Source: Reticulitermes speratus
Taxonomy: Eukaryota > Arthropoda > Insecta > Blattodea > Rhinotermitidae
DNA length: 64,000 bases
NCBI GenBank assembly: GCA_021186555.1
Contig: JAJKFL010000031.1
Coordinates: 20,614,487 to 20,678,486, forward strand
Direction of reading: 5' to 3'
Below are positions 1-11,046 of this stretch, piece after piece (position 1 is the stretch's first letter; every line of letters begins with the position of its first letter). The translations under genes and the position numbers were made by a program. The notes beneath the pieces were generated by a model. That model searched no databases, was not told the DNA's origin, and saw only the letters and a list, made by a program, of their open reading frames with translations.

Positions 1-2067
1 GGATAACTCGCTTTGGAAGAGGCTATGGACCTGTCGCAAGAGAGACTTCCGTAATGTATTCTGTGTTACGTGCTGTAATATTTCGCTTGTTAACTTTGTA
101 TGTCTTAGCGTCAGTTGTGACCGATTATGTGTTGCTGCTTCCATATGTTACTTTGTAACCCTTTATTGAAGGAGCGAGCGGTGTATTTTAGCGCAGGCGG
201 AATATGAAGCGGTCAGAATGCGCAAACATTGCATTGCCGCCAATAAAGTATCAGGAAGAAAATTGTCTGTAAGGCCTACTCTTAATTTTGTTTCAGCATT
301 GCAGACAGCAATGACAAGCAGTTTTAAAGTGCGACGTAAGACAAAAACTCTTGCAGAAACACAACAAATGCATCGTAGCTTCACTGGCTCTCGACAAGCC
401 GCCTGATAGTTCTTGGACCGTTTGGCTTTACGCTCTTCCGGTACGCCGGAAACTATTCACCAGACGACAAGGCGTAACGTTCCAGAAGATTTGTACCTTC
501 ATCAGCAATGATGACAGAACGTCCAAACTCCGAAACGAAAAGCAGTCCCTTGTGGCAATAGGGTCCTTTACGATGTAACTAGTAACTGTATATAGTTTTA
601 AGGAGTATTTCTTTAGTAGGATACATCAGCCACGTTGTGTTTCTGTGACGTTTTGTGACGATGCTCGATTGATATTAGACCATTATGTTCGACATTGTCA
701 GTGTCTGATTTATATTTCATATTGAACTACAAGCCGTTTCGATGCTTACTTCTCCTTCTGTATCCCAGGTGACTGACACAGACTTCTTTATTGTTTTCTG
801 TTTGAAAACTTGCTGAAGATCGAAGTAGAGCTGACTCTCGACATGTCATGTATAAAAAACGCCTGTAATTTAATTATTGTGCCCAGTAGTCTGCCATTGT
901 TGCCACAGGAGCCGTCCGTCGGATCGTGTTCAGAGGCTCATTAGATTAACACCCCATAAACTGCTTTTCTAAGGGGAGTTGGAGATCTCGCAGCGACGTT
1001 CCTGGAGATTCAAGTCTTCTAGGGCGCAGGACTAACACCCAGTGACACAGCGTTACATCACGGAAGACTTGAATTTATTTTTCTAAGATTTATTTCAACC
1101 CTGTTCTCCGTATGCGTCTTTCCTCCCAAGTTGTCCCCGCGGTGTTTTCCAATCATCTTTCCAACTTATTTTCCCCCCGCTCACCTGCGTCTCCGTGATT
1201 TAATTGTCGTAATAGGTATTTGTAGGGATGTATAGTAATGTAGATTAGTGTCGTCTTCGAAAGGTTGAGCACTTGAAGATCATTTTCAGTGTCATTCTGT
1301 AGCAATTCCAAAAGTTTTACTTTTAGCCGCGTCGCCGTCCGCAATGAGCCCACGTTCGAGACCCAGTGCTGTCGACGCAACTTCTACTTGTCCTTCTAAC
1401 CTGACACTTCCTACCACACAGATGGAGGGGGGGAGGAGATTAGAGGTCGAATGCATGGCGCAGCTCAATTATGTTGTAGGTAAAAGGTCTCTTTTCAGGG
1501 TCTTATTTGGATGCGTCCCGGCAATTTGGATGGGGGTGCTGAAGAAAGGAACACAGCACTCAGCAGCACATGTGGAATTAGTATTCATTCCGATTATAGG
1601 TTTCTTATCACATTCTTATATATTCACAAAGATTGCCCTCCATTTTGGCATGGTCATGGTGAACACTTTGCTAAGCAGTGGCAAAATTAAGGTTAACTGC
1701 AAACATAGGAGAACTTTAGTTTGCCCGATACAGGTTAGCGAACCCCGCTCTTGGACCTGCTGACCAGAACTCTGTCACCTAGTGCTTCCCGTCTGTCGTC
1801 ACATCGCCTATTTCGTGTTCCAAGTAGAGACTTTCTGAAAAATGCGTCTTCTACTGCTGTGATTGGTTAAACAACGAAAGAGGGTCATTTGTCCCTGGCT
1901 GACCAATCCTTCCCTGGGGACATTATGTAATCATAACTGATTAGGTTTTATTAAACTTTCTCTGGGAACAAGGCGCCTACATCGAGAAATGCTGAAAAAG
2001 TCACGGCTTCGGGTCAAAAGTTAGTAGCCTAACCTATTCCAGACTTCGTAGAAGTTGCCTCTGTTTG
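1..2067. other. Unrecognised sequence
   Basis: I see no repeat family, RNA gene or recognisable coding sequence. The longest open frame (1344-1763, plus strand, 139 codons) resembles nothing I know and has no compositional bias or domain-like pattern. It is most likely a chance frame. Confidence 0.6.
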
Positions 2068-2145
2068 CGCCATGAATTCATACAAGGGAATGCGGTTACA
2101 GCTGCAATCATTCTTAACCGTGGCGCTAGATGGAGCTCCTAAATT
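2068..2145 (-). repeat. Fragment of tRNA-SINE family C
   Basis: A short piece of the middle and 3' half of family C (see 47519-47811). It keeps the block around TTAACCGTGGCGCTAGATGG. No tRNA-like head or target-site duplication remains. Confidence 0.5.
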
Positions 2146-2446
2146 TCGCCTCCATTAAAATTGTCAAAATCGAATTTTGAGTTTATTGCGCCTAGCGTCC
2201 AAATGGCCCGGTTTCGTGGAACAAAAGCACCTCGACGTCACAACTGTTCAGAAACCAGTGTATCTTGAGACGTTCTTGTGGGCGTGTCTAATTAGAGTAA
2301 AGGCACAGCTGTACTGGTGAACACATGAGCTTCTAATTTTGTCCACCTTGAATTTAGAATCTTTCCTTTCTCACGTACAGTGAGAGATTTGAACCCGATT
2401 TTCGACTACCACGATAGACAGATGAATACAAAACTTTTATTATAAT

Positions 2447-2668
2447 ATTTTTAACAACCAACCAAATGCACATTTTATTTAAAACTGTTTTATAGTTTTA
2501 TTACTTTCCCCTACATATGTTTCGGTCCGACTCAGACCATCCTCAGGGCTGAGATCGGACCGAAACATATGTAGGGGAAAGTAATAAAACTATAAAACAG
2601 TTTTAAATAACATGTGCATTTGGTTGGTTGTTAAAAATATTGAATAAAATGCACGGTGAATGCAAGAT
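2447..2668. mobile_element. Short inverted-repeat Penelope-like element (E1)
   Basis: Two arms of about 87 bp (2447-2533 and about 2552-2638) are near-perfect inverted copies. A tail of about 30 nt (2639-2668) containing TGCACGGTGAA follows only the right arm. The whole is flanked by a perfect 16-bp direct repeat AAACTTTTATTATAAT (2431-2446 and 2669-2684). Each arm ends outwardly in a CCAACCAAATGCAC-type block and centrally in CCGAAACATATGTAGGGG. Inverted pseudo-LTRs, a one-sided extension and a long target duplication are hallmarks of Penelope-like elements. There is no reverse transcriptase, so I infer a non-autonomous derivative. A plain foldback or MITE origin is the alternative. Confidence 0.7.
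2507..2550 (-). ncRNA. Hammerhead-ribozyme-like motif, stem III palindromic
   Basis: Read on the minus strand: CTGAGGA (box I, N7 = G), one extra T, a 4-bp stem GGTC/GACC, GAAA (box II), then ACATATGT, which is self-complementary, then A. The predicted cleavage site follows GTA. Stem I is weak (two pairs next to the core). The extra base between box I and stem II recurs in every family 1 copy. Confidence 0.55.
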
Positions 2669-2684
2669 AAACTTTTATTATAAT

Positions 2685-3270
2685 TCACAGGAATATTCTT
2701 CTTATTAGAGTAAAATGAAGAGTGTATGAGCCATCAGTGCAGTCGGATCTCTAGGTTTGCATCTCTTTGTATTTCATTTCTCAGTTGATTGTATTGCTCC
2801 TGTCTTTCTCTAAACAGATGAAATTGTGTATTAATGCTAAGAAAGAATCAGTACAGAACTTTGACTGTACTTTCTCGTTGTAATACGAACACCGAATTAC
2901 TCTGGCAATGTTTGTATTCTCTCATAGTTACTTATGGCTTGCTTTTGCTAAGTTGTATGTGTATATGCAAGTACACAGTTGAAACGCTGAAGACTAGAAG
3001 GAAATGTGTTAATTTTCTCTCATAATCAAAGTTTCTCATGTCCCAAGGGTGCACAAATATTTGAACTTATCATTGTTTCGTTGTTATATCTTGATGGCAC
3101 AACGTCTGCTGTGAACAGTGCGTAGACTGTAGAAGTAGATATTCAATCCTAACTAGATGTCTTGTGTTTCTGAGTTGTCAGAAAACATAACGATAATATT
3201 ATCTAATTCCTACAATGTGGATACGCATTTATAAAGTCAGGTTAACGTTAAATTTGTACCTGTGTACTTC
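2685..3270. other. Unrecognised sequence
   Basis: AT-rich by eye. Nothing recognised. The 63-codon frame at 2834-3025 has no identifiable features. Confidence 0.5.
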
Positions 3271-3274
3271 GTTA

Positions 3275-3470
3275 AGCCAAATGTGGGAGTGGAGGTACAG
3301 CTGTAGACATTCTCAGTCTCGGCACTTGATGGTGGTGAGTTATCAGCTTTACGCCTCGGCCTCTTTTCTTTGGGGTAACAGCCCCCGGTATCAATTGAAC
3401 AGGAGGGTGGGTGGGCCCCGAGAGCCGTTTCGGACTTGGTGGAGAAGAGATGTATCTCTTACACCCGCCT
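3275..3470 (-). repeat. Degraded tRNA-SINE family C copy
   Basis: It retains the family order read on the plus strand: GGGAGTGGAGGTACAGCT, the TCTCGGCACTTGATGG block, a shortened CGGCCTCTTTTCTTTGGGGTAA block, then GGAGGGTGGGTGGGCCCC. The tRNA head is lost. Confidence 0.6.
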
Positions 3471-3639
3471 AGAATGTGATCGTGACTCCTCGATCATCCA
3501 TTCCGTGGCCTAGTCCGTAATGAATTCTTTGCCAGGTGAACGATCACCGGTTTGTCAAGACTTCATTTACTGGGCAATCAAATTAGTCTGTCGACCATTA
3601 CTATACAGTTGTAGTTGTGATCGACGGTCTCATTTTTAA

Positions 3640-3770
3640 TATCAACTAAGAAATGCACTCAAATTGTCAAAAATTCACAATAATATATTCAAAAACACAC
3701 TAAACTCGTACATGTTTCGGATCTACTGGTCCATCATCAGGGAGTACATCAGTCGTTGCATAAAACAATT
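3640..3770 (-). mobile_element. Solitary Penelope-like terminal repeat, family 1
   Basis: On the plus strand the order is an ATCAACTAAGAAATGCAC end block, about 45 bp of AT-rich sequence, then the hammerhead-like motif. This is the same order as the arms of 2447-2668 and 44759-45060. I see no second arm nearby, so it is a solo or truncated copy. Confidence 0.5.
3704..3745 (-). ncRNA. Hammerhead-like motif
   Basis: Minus strand: stem I ACTC/GAGT with a C-C mismatch beside the core, CTGATGA, extra T, stem II GGA/TCC, GAAA, palindrome ACATGT, then A. All core bases are present. The C-C mismatch and the 3-bp stem II may weaken folding. Confidence 0.5.
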
Positions 3771-4821
3771 ACTTAATCATGTTTGGTCTAACTGTATATG
3801 TAGAACTGCTAAATCCTCCACACACTGCTGTAATCTATTCTGTGACATTTCACTACACGAAAAGTTAAGAGCAGTCGTGTTGGAGCCAGAATTTATGTCT
3901 CAGAATCGTTATATCTCCTTCGTTTCTACAGAAGATATAAATGGAACAACTGAAATATAAATTGTACAGTGCGCATTAGTATTGCTGTACGTATAAGCCT
4001 GCGTGTCTAATATTGACGGCAGTGTGGATTTTTAATGCACGAAATATTTAAGTCACTCTCGTTTAAACATTTAGAGAACTGCTTAATGTGCATATTTATA
4101 TACACGTGCATTGTGCTCGCCGTACGTAAATGTTCTTGCCTAACGCAACAGAAAGATATTCACTTACATTCAGGCCCCGTGAGATACTCAAACTCACGAC
4201 CCCTGCATTGAAGGTACGTACGGTGGTGAGGCCATAAAGTTTTTCTTGACGAAATAATATTATCGACGGTGCTTTGCTACATATTATTTTGAAATTATAA
4301 CTTCAGGTATAAGAATTTAACTTTCTATATACAAACCTACTTTTTCGAAAGCGTTTCATTTCCCACAGAGTTCGCAATACTTATGTACCGCAGGTACTTC
4401 GATAGAGATGGTAGATATTTCTAATATATTCTCCTGTCGTACATTTTTTCGTTGTGTTCCTTGTGGAGATAGGCACATCTATTTTGCAGGTCTGGACCGC
4501 ATTTCAATCATTCTCCCTTCTCCTCTTTTCCTCATGATTCCATCATACACCAACAAAGAACATGCAAGGGAAGTTGGAAAGAAAGGATTCACAGGAGAAC
4601 ATGAAAGGGATAACGGGCCGGCATTTGAAACCGAGTTTCTTTCTTTGTCTCCATCTCCTTGTCCTCGACCGACAAGAGCTGCCGTTGGCTTCCCTGCGCG
4701 CAGCGGCCATGTTGTGGCTTCTCGTCCCCTGAATAGAAATCACCTTCTTTCATCTCTTGTCTGCGTTTTGTCTGTTTAAAACTCCGACGGCAAGTTTCCA
4801 GGCAGATGCCATAGTTTTCTG
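3771..4821. other. Unrecognised sequence with a possible tRNA-like relic
   Basis: Minus-strand sequence at about 4150-4225 has a box-B-like GAGTTTGAGTATCTC and could be a decayed SINE head. The rest is unrecognised. The 123-codon frame at 4408-4779 has no family features. Confidence 0.35.
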
Positions 4822-4846
4822 ACGCGCACACGCACACGCACACGCA

Positions 4847-4914
<68 letters not shown>
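4822..4914. repeat. (CA)n microsatellite
   Basis: It begins as alternating ACGC/ACAC, has one interruption (ACACCACAC), then continues as about 30 CA repeats. Cys-Val frames across it are artefacts of the array. Confidence 0.97.
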
Positions 4915-4916
<2 letters not shown>

Positions 4917-5479
4917 TGCGGGTGGAAGGAAGCTGGACTCACTATGGCAGTGTGGTGATTGTGAAATGCAGTCCTTTTCCCCTTGACCCGCCATACCACA
5001 AACATCACATATTTTATGCGTTTATAAGGATGGACTACCCTTGTCATTCCACACAGCACAGCTCTGTTACACTCTCTGAAACCTGTCAGTCGTATAGACA
5101 ATGCTGAGGGCCTGTTGTATCATTTCACTTTCGACTTGAGCCGCCTTTTTTTTTTTATAGAAGGAGGGAATGGTATAATATTTAAAACTCAAATGTACGA
5201 GTGTAACGTATAATGGATTGTAACTATAATAATTAAATTATATTGGAATACTTATTCATATCGCTTATCGCTTGGATATTTTTTGAACTCGGGACAACAA
5301 ATGTAGTAGGGTCCTTTTGTTTCAGTTTTTACAATTTTCGTCGTACCACCGCCACGGCAGTAAATAACAGAAAAGTTTAATGTCTTACATTTCCGTTTTA
5401 GAGCCTAAATTTAATAAGTAAAAAAAAAAAATCACTGTTGTTATGGACTTACTTTCATGTGCGAGTATATAGGTTAAAA
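4915..5479. other. Unrecognised sequence
   Basis: Apart from short T- and A-runs (near 5150 and 5420), I see nothing. Confidence 0.5.
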
Positions 5480-5720
5480 GTACACTGTGTGTGAAATTTG
5501 AGGTTCTCTTGGCGGTCGGTAACAAGGTCACAGTCTGCTTGGGTATGACGCCGTCTGGTTTGGTAGATGCCTACCAACGTTTCGAAGGAGACTGCTACAT
5601 TTATAGGCAGAAAATTTCTCAGAAACTTTGGTGCACTTTTACTAAGATACAAGTAGTCACATCCCAGAATTTCGAAATTTCGTCCTGGTACGAAGTTTAT
5701 TTTAAAGACAAAAAACACAT
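5480..5720 (-). repeat. Decayed arthropod retroelement terminus, family 2
   Basis: On the minus strand CGAAACGTTGGTA is followed by CTACCAAACCAGACGGCGTC and a CCCAAGCAGAC-like end block. That is the same order as 9326-9563 and 31722-31860. Such modules are very common in insect genomes and often give spurious peptide frames. Box I of the hammerhead-like core is not preserved. Confidence 0.5.
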
Positions 5721-5724
5721 ATAG

Positions 5725-7299
5725 TTACAAACATTTAGTTAGAATTTATTGAAAGTATGCTATATAAGAAGTAAGCGGTTTCGCTCTCTGTTTACAGTTC
5801 TAAAAAAAACTCCAAGCAAATTAATTTGGTTAACAACTAAGTGGATACGAATTGTATTTTCACAAAGGCGTGTAGGTATGCTGTTACCAGACAACCTGGG
5901 TGAAATCTACCAGATATTTCCGTTAGTCGCATGTCTGCAGTATTGTAAGGGAAATGTGCCACATCCGTTACATCCTGACGGAGTTTGGAAGGTCTGCGTG
6001 GGTTTCGCTTCCCTCAATTCCACTTCAATTCCTTGTTTCCTACGATATATTACTCTGGTGCTGAGTAGCAACATGTCATCAGCACAACTGATGGTGCTAC
6101 TTGAAGCTGTTCCGTGTGGTACTTTCCCCTGTCTTGTGGAGGTTCGATGACAGATATATGCTCTCCGTCTTCTCCCAGCCTGAAGCCGCCCAAGGAAGTC
6201 CCTGTCAAGAAGCAGCAGCCGTTGTCCTCACAACAAGACCAGTAAGTAATGCATCAGAGGCTTCTGCTGACTGTTTAAGCCGTGCGTTGAAGGTCAGCAT
6301 TGTAACTGTCAAGTGTGGCCTCTATATCAGATTTGTCGTCGTCGTCGTATACATTATTCAGATTCGAAAGCGTTTTATTACCGAAAATTGAAGTTCAAAG
6401 AATATCTGCTTCATTTTTCGGACGCCGCAGGTACATTCTCGGTTCCAAGGTTGACTGCACTGATCATTGCCCTTCTGATTCCATCTAGGAATACATGTTA
6501 TATTCTTCATTGTTGTGAGCTGAAAATTATGTAATTGTCAGTGTTACGCGTGTCGTATCCCGAGAACGCAGTTCGGCAGGTCGAGGGATTCGGAACTGAA
6601 TCAAGAGGAAGAGAAAGAGTGATAATAAAATGAAGAAGGGACTGTGGGAAAAGAAAAAAGTATGACTATGGATGAGACAGAGGAGAAGGAGGAGGACGAT
6701 CAGGCAGAAGCACAGAGGAGGAAACAACGGTCAAGACTAAAAAGGAAAAGATAAGAAAGCAACTCTTTTTTGTTCTTTTAACATCTCTTTACCTGTTAAA
6801 TAAGAGGAGACACCATCAAAGAACTTATATCTTGATGACTTCAGTCTGAAGAGGTTATACACAATACAGATCCTATCTTCCATATTACCCCTCAGAATTT
6901 ATCATTCGCAGTTGTTCCACCATCTGAAAATCGGAGTTTATAATGTGCCTTTCACAAGTTGACATCTTTCCATTTGCCTGGTCTGCAAATAGACTTATAC
7001 TTAACTGAACACACTTATGCTCTGGTGTCTAGGAATTGAAGAAATACGTCATCCGTTCTTAGCTTATTTGACGACATTATTTCGGCTGTATATGACATCG
7101 TCAGTATTGAATAAGTTGGCGTTTGAAATCAGGCCGTTGCGGTTTGCTGTAATGTAGTTTTCCGGTTTGCTTGGTGTGACTGGGGAAAACAACTGAAAAG
7201 TCAATATAGCCGGTTATCCGGCCGGATTCTAATCTAATGCTGCCCGCATACAAGTTTACAGTTTTGTCTCGCACCTAGTTGTTCCATCAGTTCTACTTT
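5725..7299. other. Unrecognised sequence with a purine-rich tract
   Basis: About 6590-6760 is strongly purine-rich on the plus strand (GA/AAG runs), which gives a spurious Leu/Phe-rich frame on the minus strand. The 133-codon frame at 5749-6150 is not recognised. Confidence 0.45.
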
Positions 7300-7420
7300 C
7301 CCGTGCCCAGTTTGGATATCCAATGTCCAATTTGGCTATCTCGTGCCCAGTTTGGCTACCCCTTGCCCACTTTGGCTACCCCTTGTTGTATTTGGCCTCC
7401 AGTGCCAGTTTGGCTATCTA
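7300..7420 (+). repeat. Degenerate tandem repeat, about 20-bp unit, 6 copies
   Basis: Units of the type GTGCCCAGTTTGGCTATC start near 7303, 7325, 7343, 7363, 7383 and 7402. Substitutions and small length differences show this is an old array. Confidence 0.8.
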
Positions 7421-8248
7421 GTACGGAATATTGCTTTAATTCTAAAAGTGCAGACACTATCAAGACAGTGTTATGCATCAGGATCCCGTTTGAGCTTGTG
7501 AGTTACTACATACCTAAACGGTCTTATTGTTATGGGAATTTCATGGCGAGATTGTTATGGGAAAGAAGTTCATGGCGAAGTGACTTGTGAGTGTTAAATG
7601 TGGCTCCAGACTTCGGCCCCGAGATGGCTGCACTGCCTCAAGTTTCTCGTGACTTTCGGAATTCTCTCCACACAAATATGAGGATTGGGCTCCAAATTAT
7701 GCCAGGATCGCTGACTTCCTCATTCTTTCGAATTCCGTTTTCACCAATAACCCTATCTGTCGACGCTGTAAAATCTGAACCCTGCCTTGTTAGCAAATCA
7801 ACAAAGTTTCTTGCATGAACTCTTTTAATGGCCACCCCTGGCGTATTTCATTATTGTCAAAATGCTTTTTAAACCGAACAAACAGATTAAATATATAGAA
7901 CTTTCTGTTTTATTTTCAATCCCTTTTGTACACGCTGTGCCGGATAATGCCACAAAGCTCACAGTGACGCACACTGACGAGGCTGACAGTTGAGAAGGCG
8001 TAGAAACAATTGCAGTTGTCATTAGCCTTCTGTTGAAAGTTCGTCGCTGTCAGCAGATGAAATCCTCTACTTGCCCTAACACATTAGACCACAGTTTGCT
8101 GCCAGCCTAGGGCTATAATGAAACTGGTGCTGATTGAACTGTGTGTGGTGGGGAGTGCGGTTAATCTGTGTCCTTTCGTTGGGGTCTGTACCTCAACACA
8201 ATCAGTAATACTTTTTCTATCGGTTTGGCTTGTGGAAATGCCATGGTG
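7421..8248. other. Unrecognised sequence
   Basis: No repeat or coding signal identified. Open frames here (7591-7818 plus, 7825-8022 minus) are short and featureless. Confidence 0.5.
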
Positions 8249-8260
8249 AAGTAAAGTAAG

Positions 8261-8505
8261 CCGATCCCAGTGGCCGCGCGGTCTACGGCCGCTCGCTTGC
8301 TGGGATTGTGGGTTCGAATCCCGCAGGAGACATGGATGTCTGTCTCCTAGTGAATGTTGTGTGTTGTCAAGTAGAGGTCTCTGCGACGGGCTGGTCCCTC
8401 GTCCAGAGGAGTCGTACCGAGTGTGGTGTGTCTGAGTGTGATCGTGAATCCTCGAAAAATGAGGAAGCCTAGACCCGCTAGGGGCTGTCGAGCCATAGAA
8501 AAAAA
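8261..8505 (+). mobile_element. tRNA-SINE family A, short form
   Basis: The 5' head is tRNA-like: an A-box region in CAGTGGCCGCGCGG and a box B GGTTCGAATCC. About 14 nt of the anticodon-arm region present in other copies is deleted. A SINE body follows, with CTCGTCCAGAGGAGTC and AGGGGCTGTCGAGCCA, then an A-run. Imperfect AAGTAAARTAA-type repeats flank it (8249-8260 and about 8507-8518). Pol III transcription is inferred from the A and B boxes. It lacks the internal poly(A)-bounded insert seen in the long copies. Confidence 0.88.
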
Positions 8506-8519
8506 AAGTAAAATAAAGT

Positions 8520-9314
8520 GAGGGTGTTAAGCAAATGGGAGGCGTTGGCAAGTTTTCGTCTTCCCTGTTGTTCAAGTAAAAAATATTATAACTGGGAAAT
8601 AGAAGGAAAAATGTTTGCAGGTTTTAAAGCAGGCATTTGAATCCTACATGTAATGTGATACAATGTATTTGAAGTTGAGGCGTCGGGAACGTGTTATATT
8701 AGTATGGCTAGGGTGTCGCCAATTTTAGCATTTTTTAAAAAAGATTTAGTAATGATCTATATGTCTCCATAAATAAATAGTTCATAAATTTTAAAAATCG
8801 GCGTTCTATTTCGAATTTGCCATGGAAGGCTTTAAAATACCTTTTCTCATTTGGAATGCCTCCGCGGGCGACATAGCACTTTGTCGCGGGCAACACGTTG
8901 CCGGCGAACTGCGGGCTGAGCGGGCCTTTGTTAAAGAGACACCCCTACGTAATACGTTTAAAAGTGTTTGGATGCTCCTCATGTAAAAAATATATTCAAT
9001 TTAAAGTTTTGTTACATATGACTTACATTAATACTTGCCTTTTAGCAGAGAGTGCGTGGAAGCCTACAGGTTATGTAGGTAATTTGTAAGGGGGTGGCCA
9101 CGGGATGGTGGGAAGTGGGAAGTCATTAGGAACGATGAACAAGAAATGTGACAGACCCATCAAAATCTGCCCTTTTAAGAGGTACAATGTATCGCCAGAC
9201 GATGGACATAAAAACTGAGAAAATATGGTCCTTTCAAGAATATTAGGCCCTTTCAAGGGCCACAATATTATCGTCACAGCAACGGAACGTACGTCACAGA
9301 GGGCCACGAGTCGA
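8520..9314. other. Unrecognised sequence with a small GC-rich island
   Basis: Around 8860-8930 the sequence is locally GC-rich, with GCGGGCGACA/GCGGGCAACA-like short repeats. The rest is AT-rich and unassigned. Confidence 0.4.
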
Positions 9315-9325
9315 TTACTATACAG

Positions 9326-9563
9326 TTGATTTCAGGCTTCCGCCGCGATGTTGATGAGATCTGCGCTCTTCTGGGATATTACGCGGCGTCATGTGGTAAT
9401 TGTTTACCGACGTTTCGGGACAACGTATCGGTCCCATCTTCACGGGTCAAGATCTTTTCCTACTCGGACTCTTAACCCGTGAAGATGGGCATATACGTTG
9501 TCCCAAAACGTCGGTAAACAATTACCACGCGACGCCGCATAGTATCCCAGAAGAGCGCAGATC
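9326..9563. mobile_element. Short inverted-repeat Penelope-like element (E4, family 2)
   Basis: Arms of about 87 bp (9357-9443 and about 9475-9563) are inverted copies with a short spacer. A 31-nt tail (9326-9356, including TTCAGGCTTCCGCCGCGATG) lies only on the left. The flanking direct repeat is TTACTATACAG at 9315-9325 and TTACTGTACAG at 9564-9574 (10 of 11 match). Each arm runs from GATCTGCGCTCTTCTGGGA through a TTTACCGACGTTTCGGGAC block to CATCTTCACGGGT near the centre. The design is that of 2447-2668 with different sequence. Confidence 0.72.
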
Positions 9564-9574
9564 TTACTGTACAG

Positions 9575-10113
9575 CTATCCCTTGCTTTTTGCGGGTTCGT
9601 AATTCGCGGTTCCGCATTTCCATTCCTACTTTCATGTTCACACTCCTTACATTGTCGTTACTGTATTTGTGGTGCCGAAACAACTAACACACAGCCGTAA
9701 ATAAAATGCCCTGATTTTTTAAACTTATTCCTTTGACCCACCATTTCAGTGTCTAGGCACTTAAGGTTTTCTGAAACACACAGTTATTAATAGGATGTGG
9801 GATTGTTTTTATTATTTTTCTCTTTTCCTCGCTTCTTACACTGTTCGTCTTATCGTGCTTCTCCTCCTTTACCTCCCTCTCCTTGTCTCATTTTCCTCTT
9901 CAGCCTGTTACGCTCTGACCCGCACAATTGTACCTTCGTGTTCTGTATTGGCTATCTCGCCTCGTCGCCATGCAGCTTGTTATGCACAGACTCAAGTACT
10001 GCCTTTTATACAAATAGCCTGCACTGTGATAATGAAATTGTTCTTGTCTGACATCGTACGTCTTGAAGAGATTCTTATTTAATGCTTGTAGCCAGGTTTA
10101 TTACGTTTCAAAT
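9575..10113. other. Unrecognised sequence
   Basis: Pyrimidine-rich around 9800-9900, which gives overlapping hydrophobic frames. No gene evidence. Confidence 0.45.
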
Positions 10114-10129
10114 TAATCTCCTGCATGTT

Positions 10130-10467
10130 ACGTTATATTGACCGTGCATTCTATAGCAATTGGAAGTTATTTATTTATAATACCAACTCATGCACAATTT
10201 TACAATATTATTACTTAGCCCCTATACGTATTTCGGCATTCAGAATGCCATCCTCAGGGGGTCACAGTGTTAAAAGCATAGCCTATACATCGATTGTATA
10301 CAATGTTACATCCATATGAGTAAAATGTTGAACATTAAAATATTAGTCTATTGTTTTTGAGTCCTGATTGAGCTCATACACTATATGTGTATTAAAATAT
10401 ACGTATAGGGGTGAAGTAATAATATTATAAAATTGTGCATAAGTTGGTATGATAAATAAATAACTTC
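10130..10467. mobile_element. Inverted-repeat Penelope-like element (E2, family 1)
   Basis: The arms (about 10164-10232 and 10394-10466) are inverted copies containing TACCAACTCATGCACAATTT and CCCCTATACGTAT. The left arm alone is preceded by a tail of about 35 nt (10130-10164) with ACCGTGCAT, the reverse complement of the E1 and E3 tail motif. A perfect 16-bp direct repeat TAATCTCCTGCATGTT flanks it (10114-10129 and 10468-10483). The internal region of about 160 bp carries no coding signal. Confidence 0.75.
10219..10261 (-). ncRNA. Hammerhead-like motif with compensated stem III
   Basis: Minus strand: stem I CCCC/GGGG, CTGAGGA, extra T, stem II GGCATT/AATGCC with a 3-nt loop, GAAA, then the self-complementary ATACGTAT and A. 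The usual C15.2-G16.2 pair is replaced by T-A on both sides, so the palindrome is preserved by paired changes. This is the best covariation evidence in the window. Confidence 0.6.
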
Positions 10468-10483
10468 TAATCTCCTGCATGTT

Positions 10484-10787
10484 TACACAATAAACTTTAT
10501 TAAACACATAAACAATAACAGACATTATTGAGATCGTCGTCCTTAGACACGACACTGTGTGGTGCAGTACGTATGTACAAATATTTGGGAGCAATCTTCT
10601 GCTTCCTTCTACAGGGCAAAAATGACTAGACCTTAACATTCAATACTACAGGTTGTCGTAACTCAAGAGACAACAATTCACTGATTTGTTATGTTTAAGT
10701 TCTAGCCTCAAAACGAAAAGAAAATTTGTCACTTATCTACTTACTGTCGTAGGTTGGCTGGATATTTAAGTCTTACAAATAGAAAAC
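10484..10787. other. Unrecognised spacer between two inverted-repeat elements
   Basis: About 300 bp with no assigned feature. Confidence 0.5.
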
Positions 10788-10799
10788 AGATCTAGTCTG

Positions 10800-11046
10800 A
10801 GATCTGCGCTCTTCTGAGATATTACGCGGCGTCGTGTGGTAATTGTTTACCGACGTTTCGGGACAACGTATCGGTCCCATCTTCACGGGTCAACAGTCCG
10901 AGTAGTCCGAGTATTCGGACTCTTGAGCCGTGAAGATGGGACCATTACGTTGTCCCGAAACGTCGGTAAACAATTACCATACGACACCGCGTAATATCCC
11001 AGAAGAGCGCAGATCTCATCGACATCACGGCGGAAGCCTGAAATCA
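10800..11046. mobile_element. Short inverted-repeat Penelope-like element (E5, family 2)
   Basis: Second copy of the 9326-9563 family. The left arm starts at 10800 with AGATCTGCGCTCTTCTGAGA. The right arm ends near 11017. A 29-nt tail (11018-11046) with GGCGGAAGCCTGAAATCA is on the right, the opposite side from E4 in window coordinates. A perfect 12-bp direct repeat AGATCTAGTCTG flanks it (10788-10799 and 11047-11058). Differences from E4 are few, so the family is relatively young. Confidence 0.75.

Noticed and set aside
1344-1763. 139-codon frame as a possible gene
   Set aside because: No recognisable motif, no repeat link, no sign of introns or a start context that sets it apart; chance frames of this length are expected in 64 kb.
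4408-5101. Frames of 123 and 170 codons around the CA repeat
   Set aside because: The minus frame is mostly Cys-Val from the microsatellite, and the plus frame shows no domain.
8084-8575. 163-codon minus frame
   Set aside because: It lies mostly across a family A SINE in antisense.
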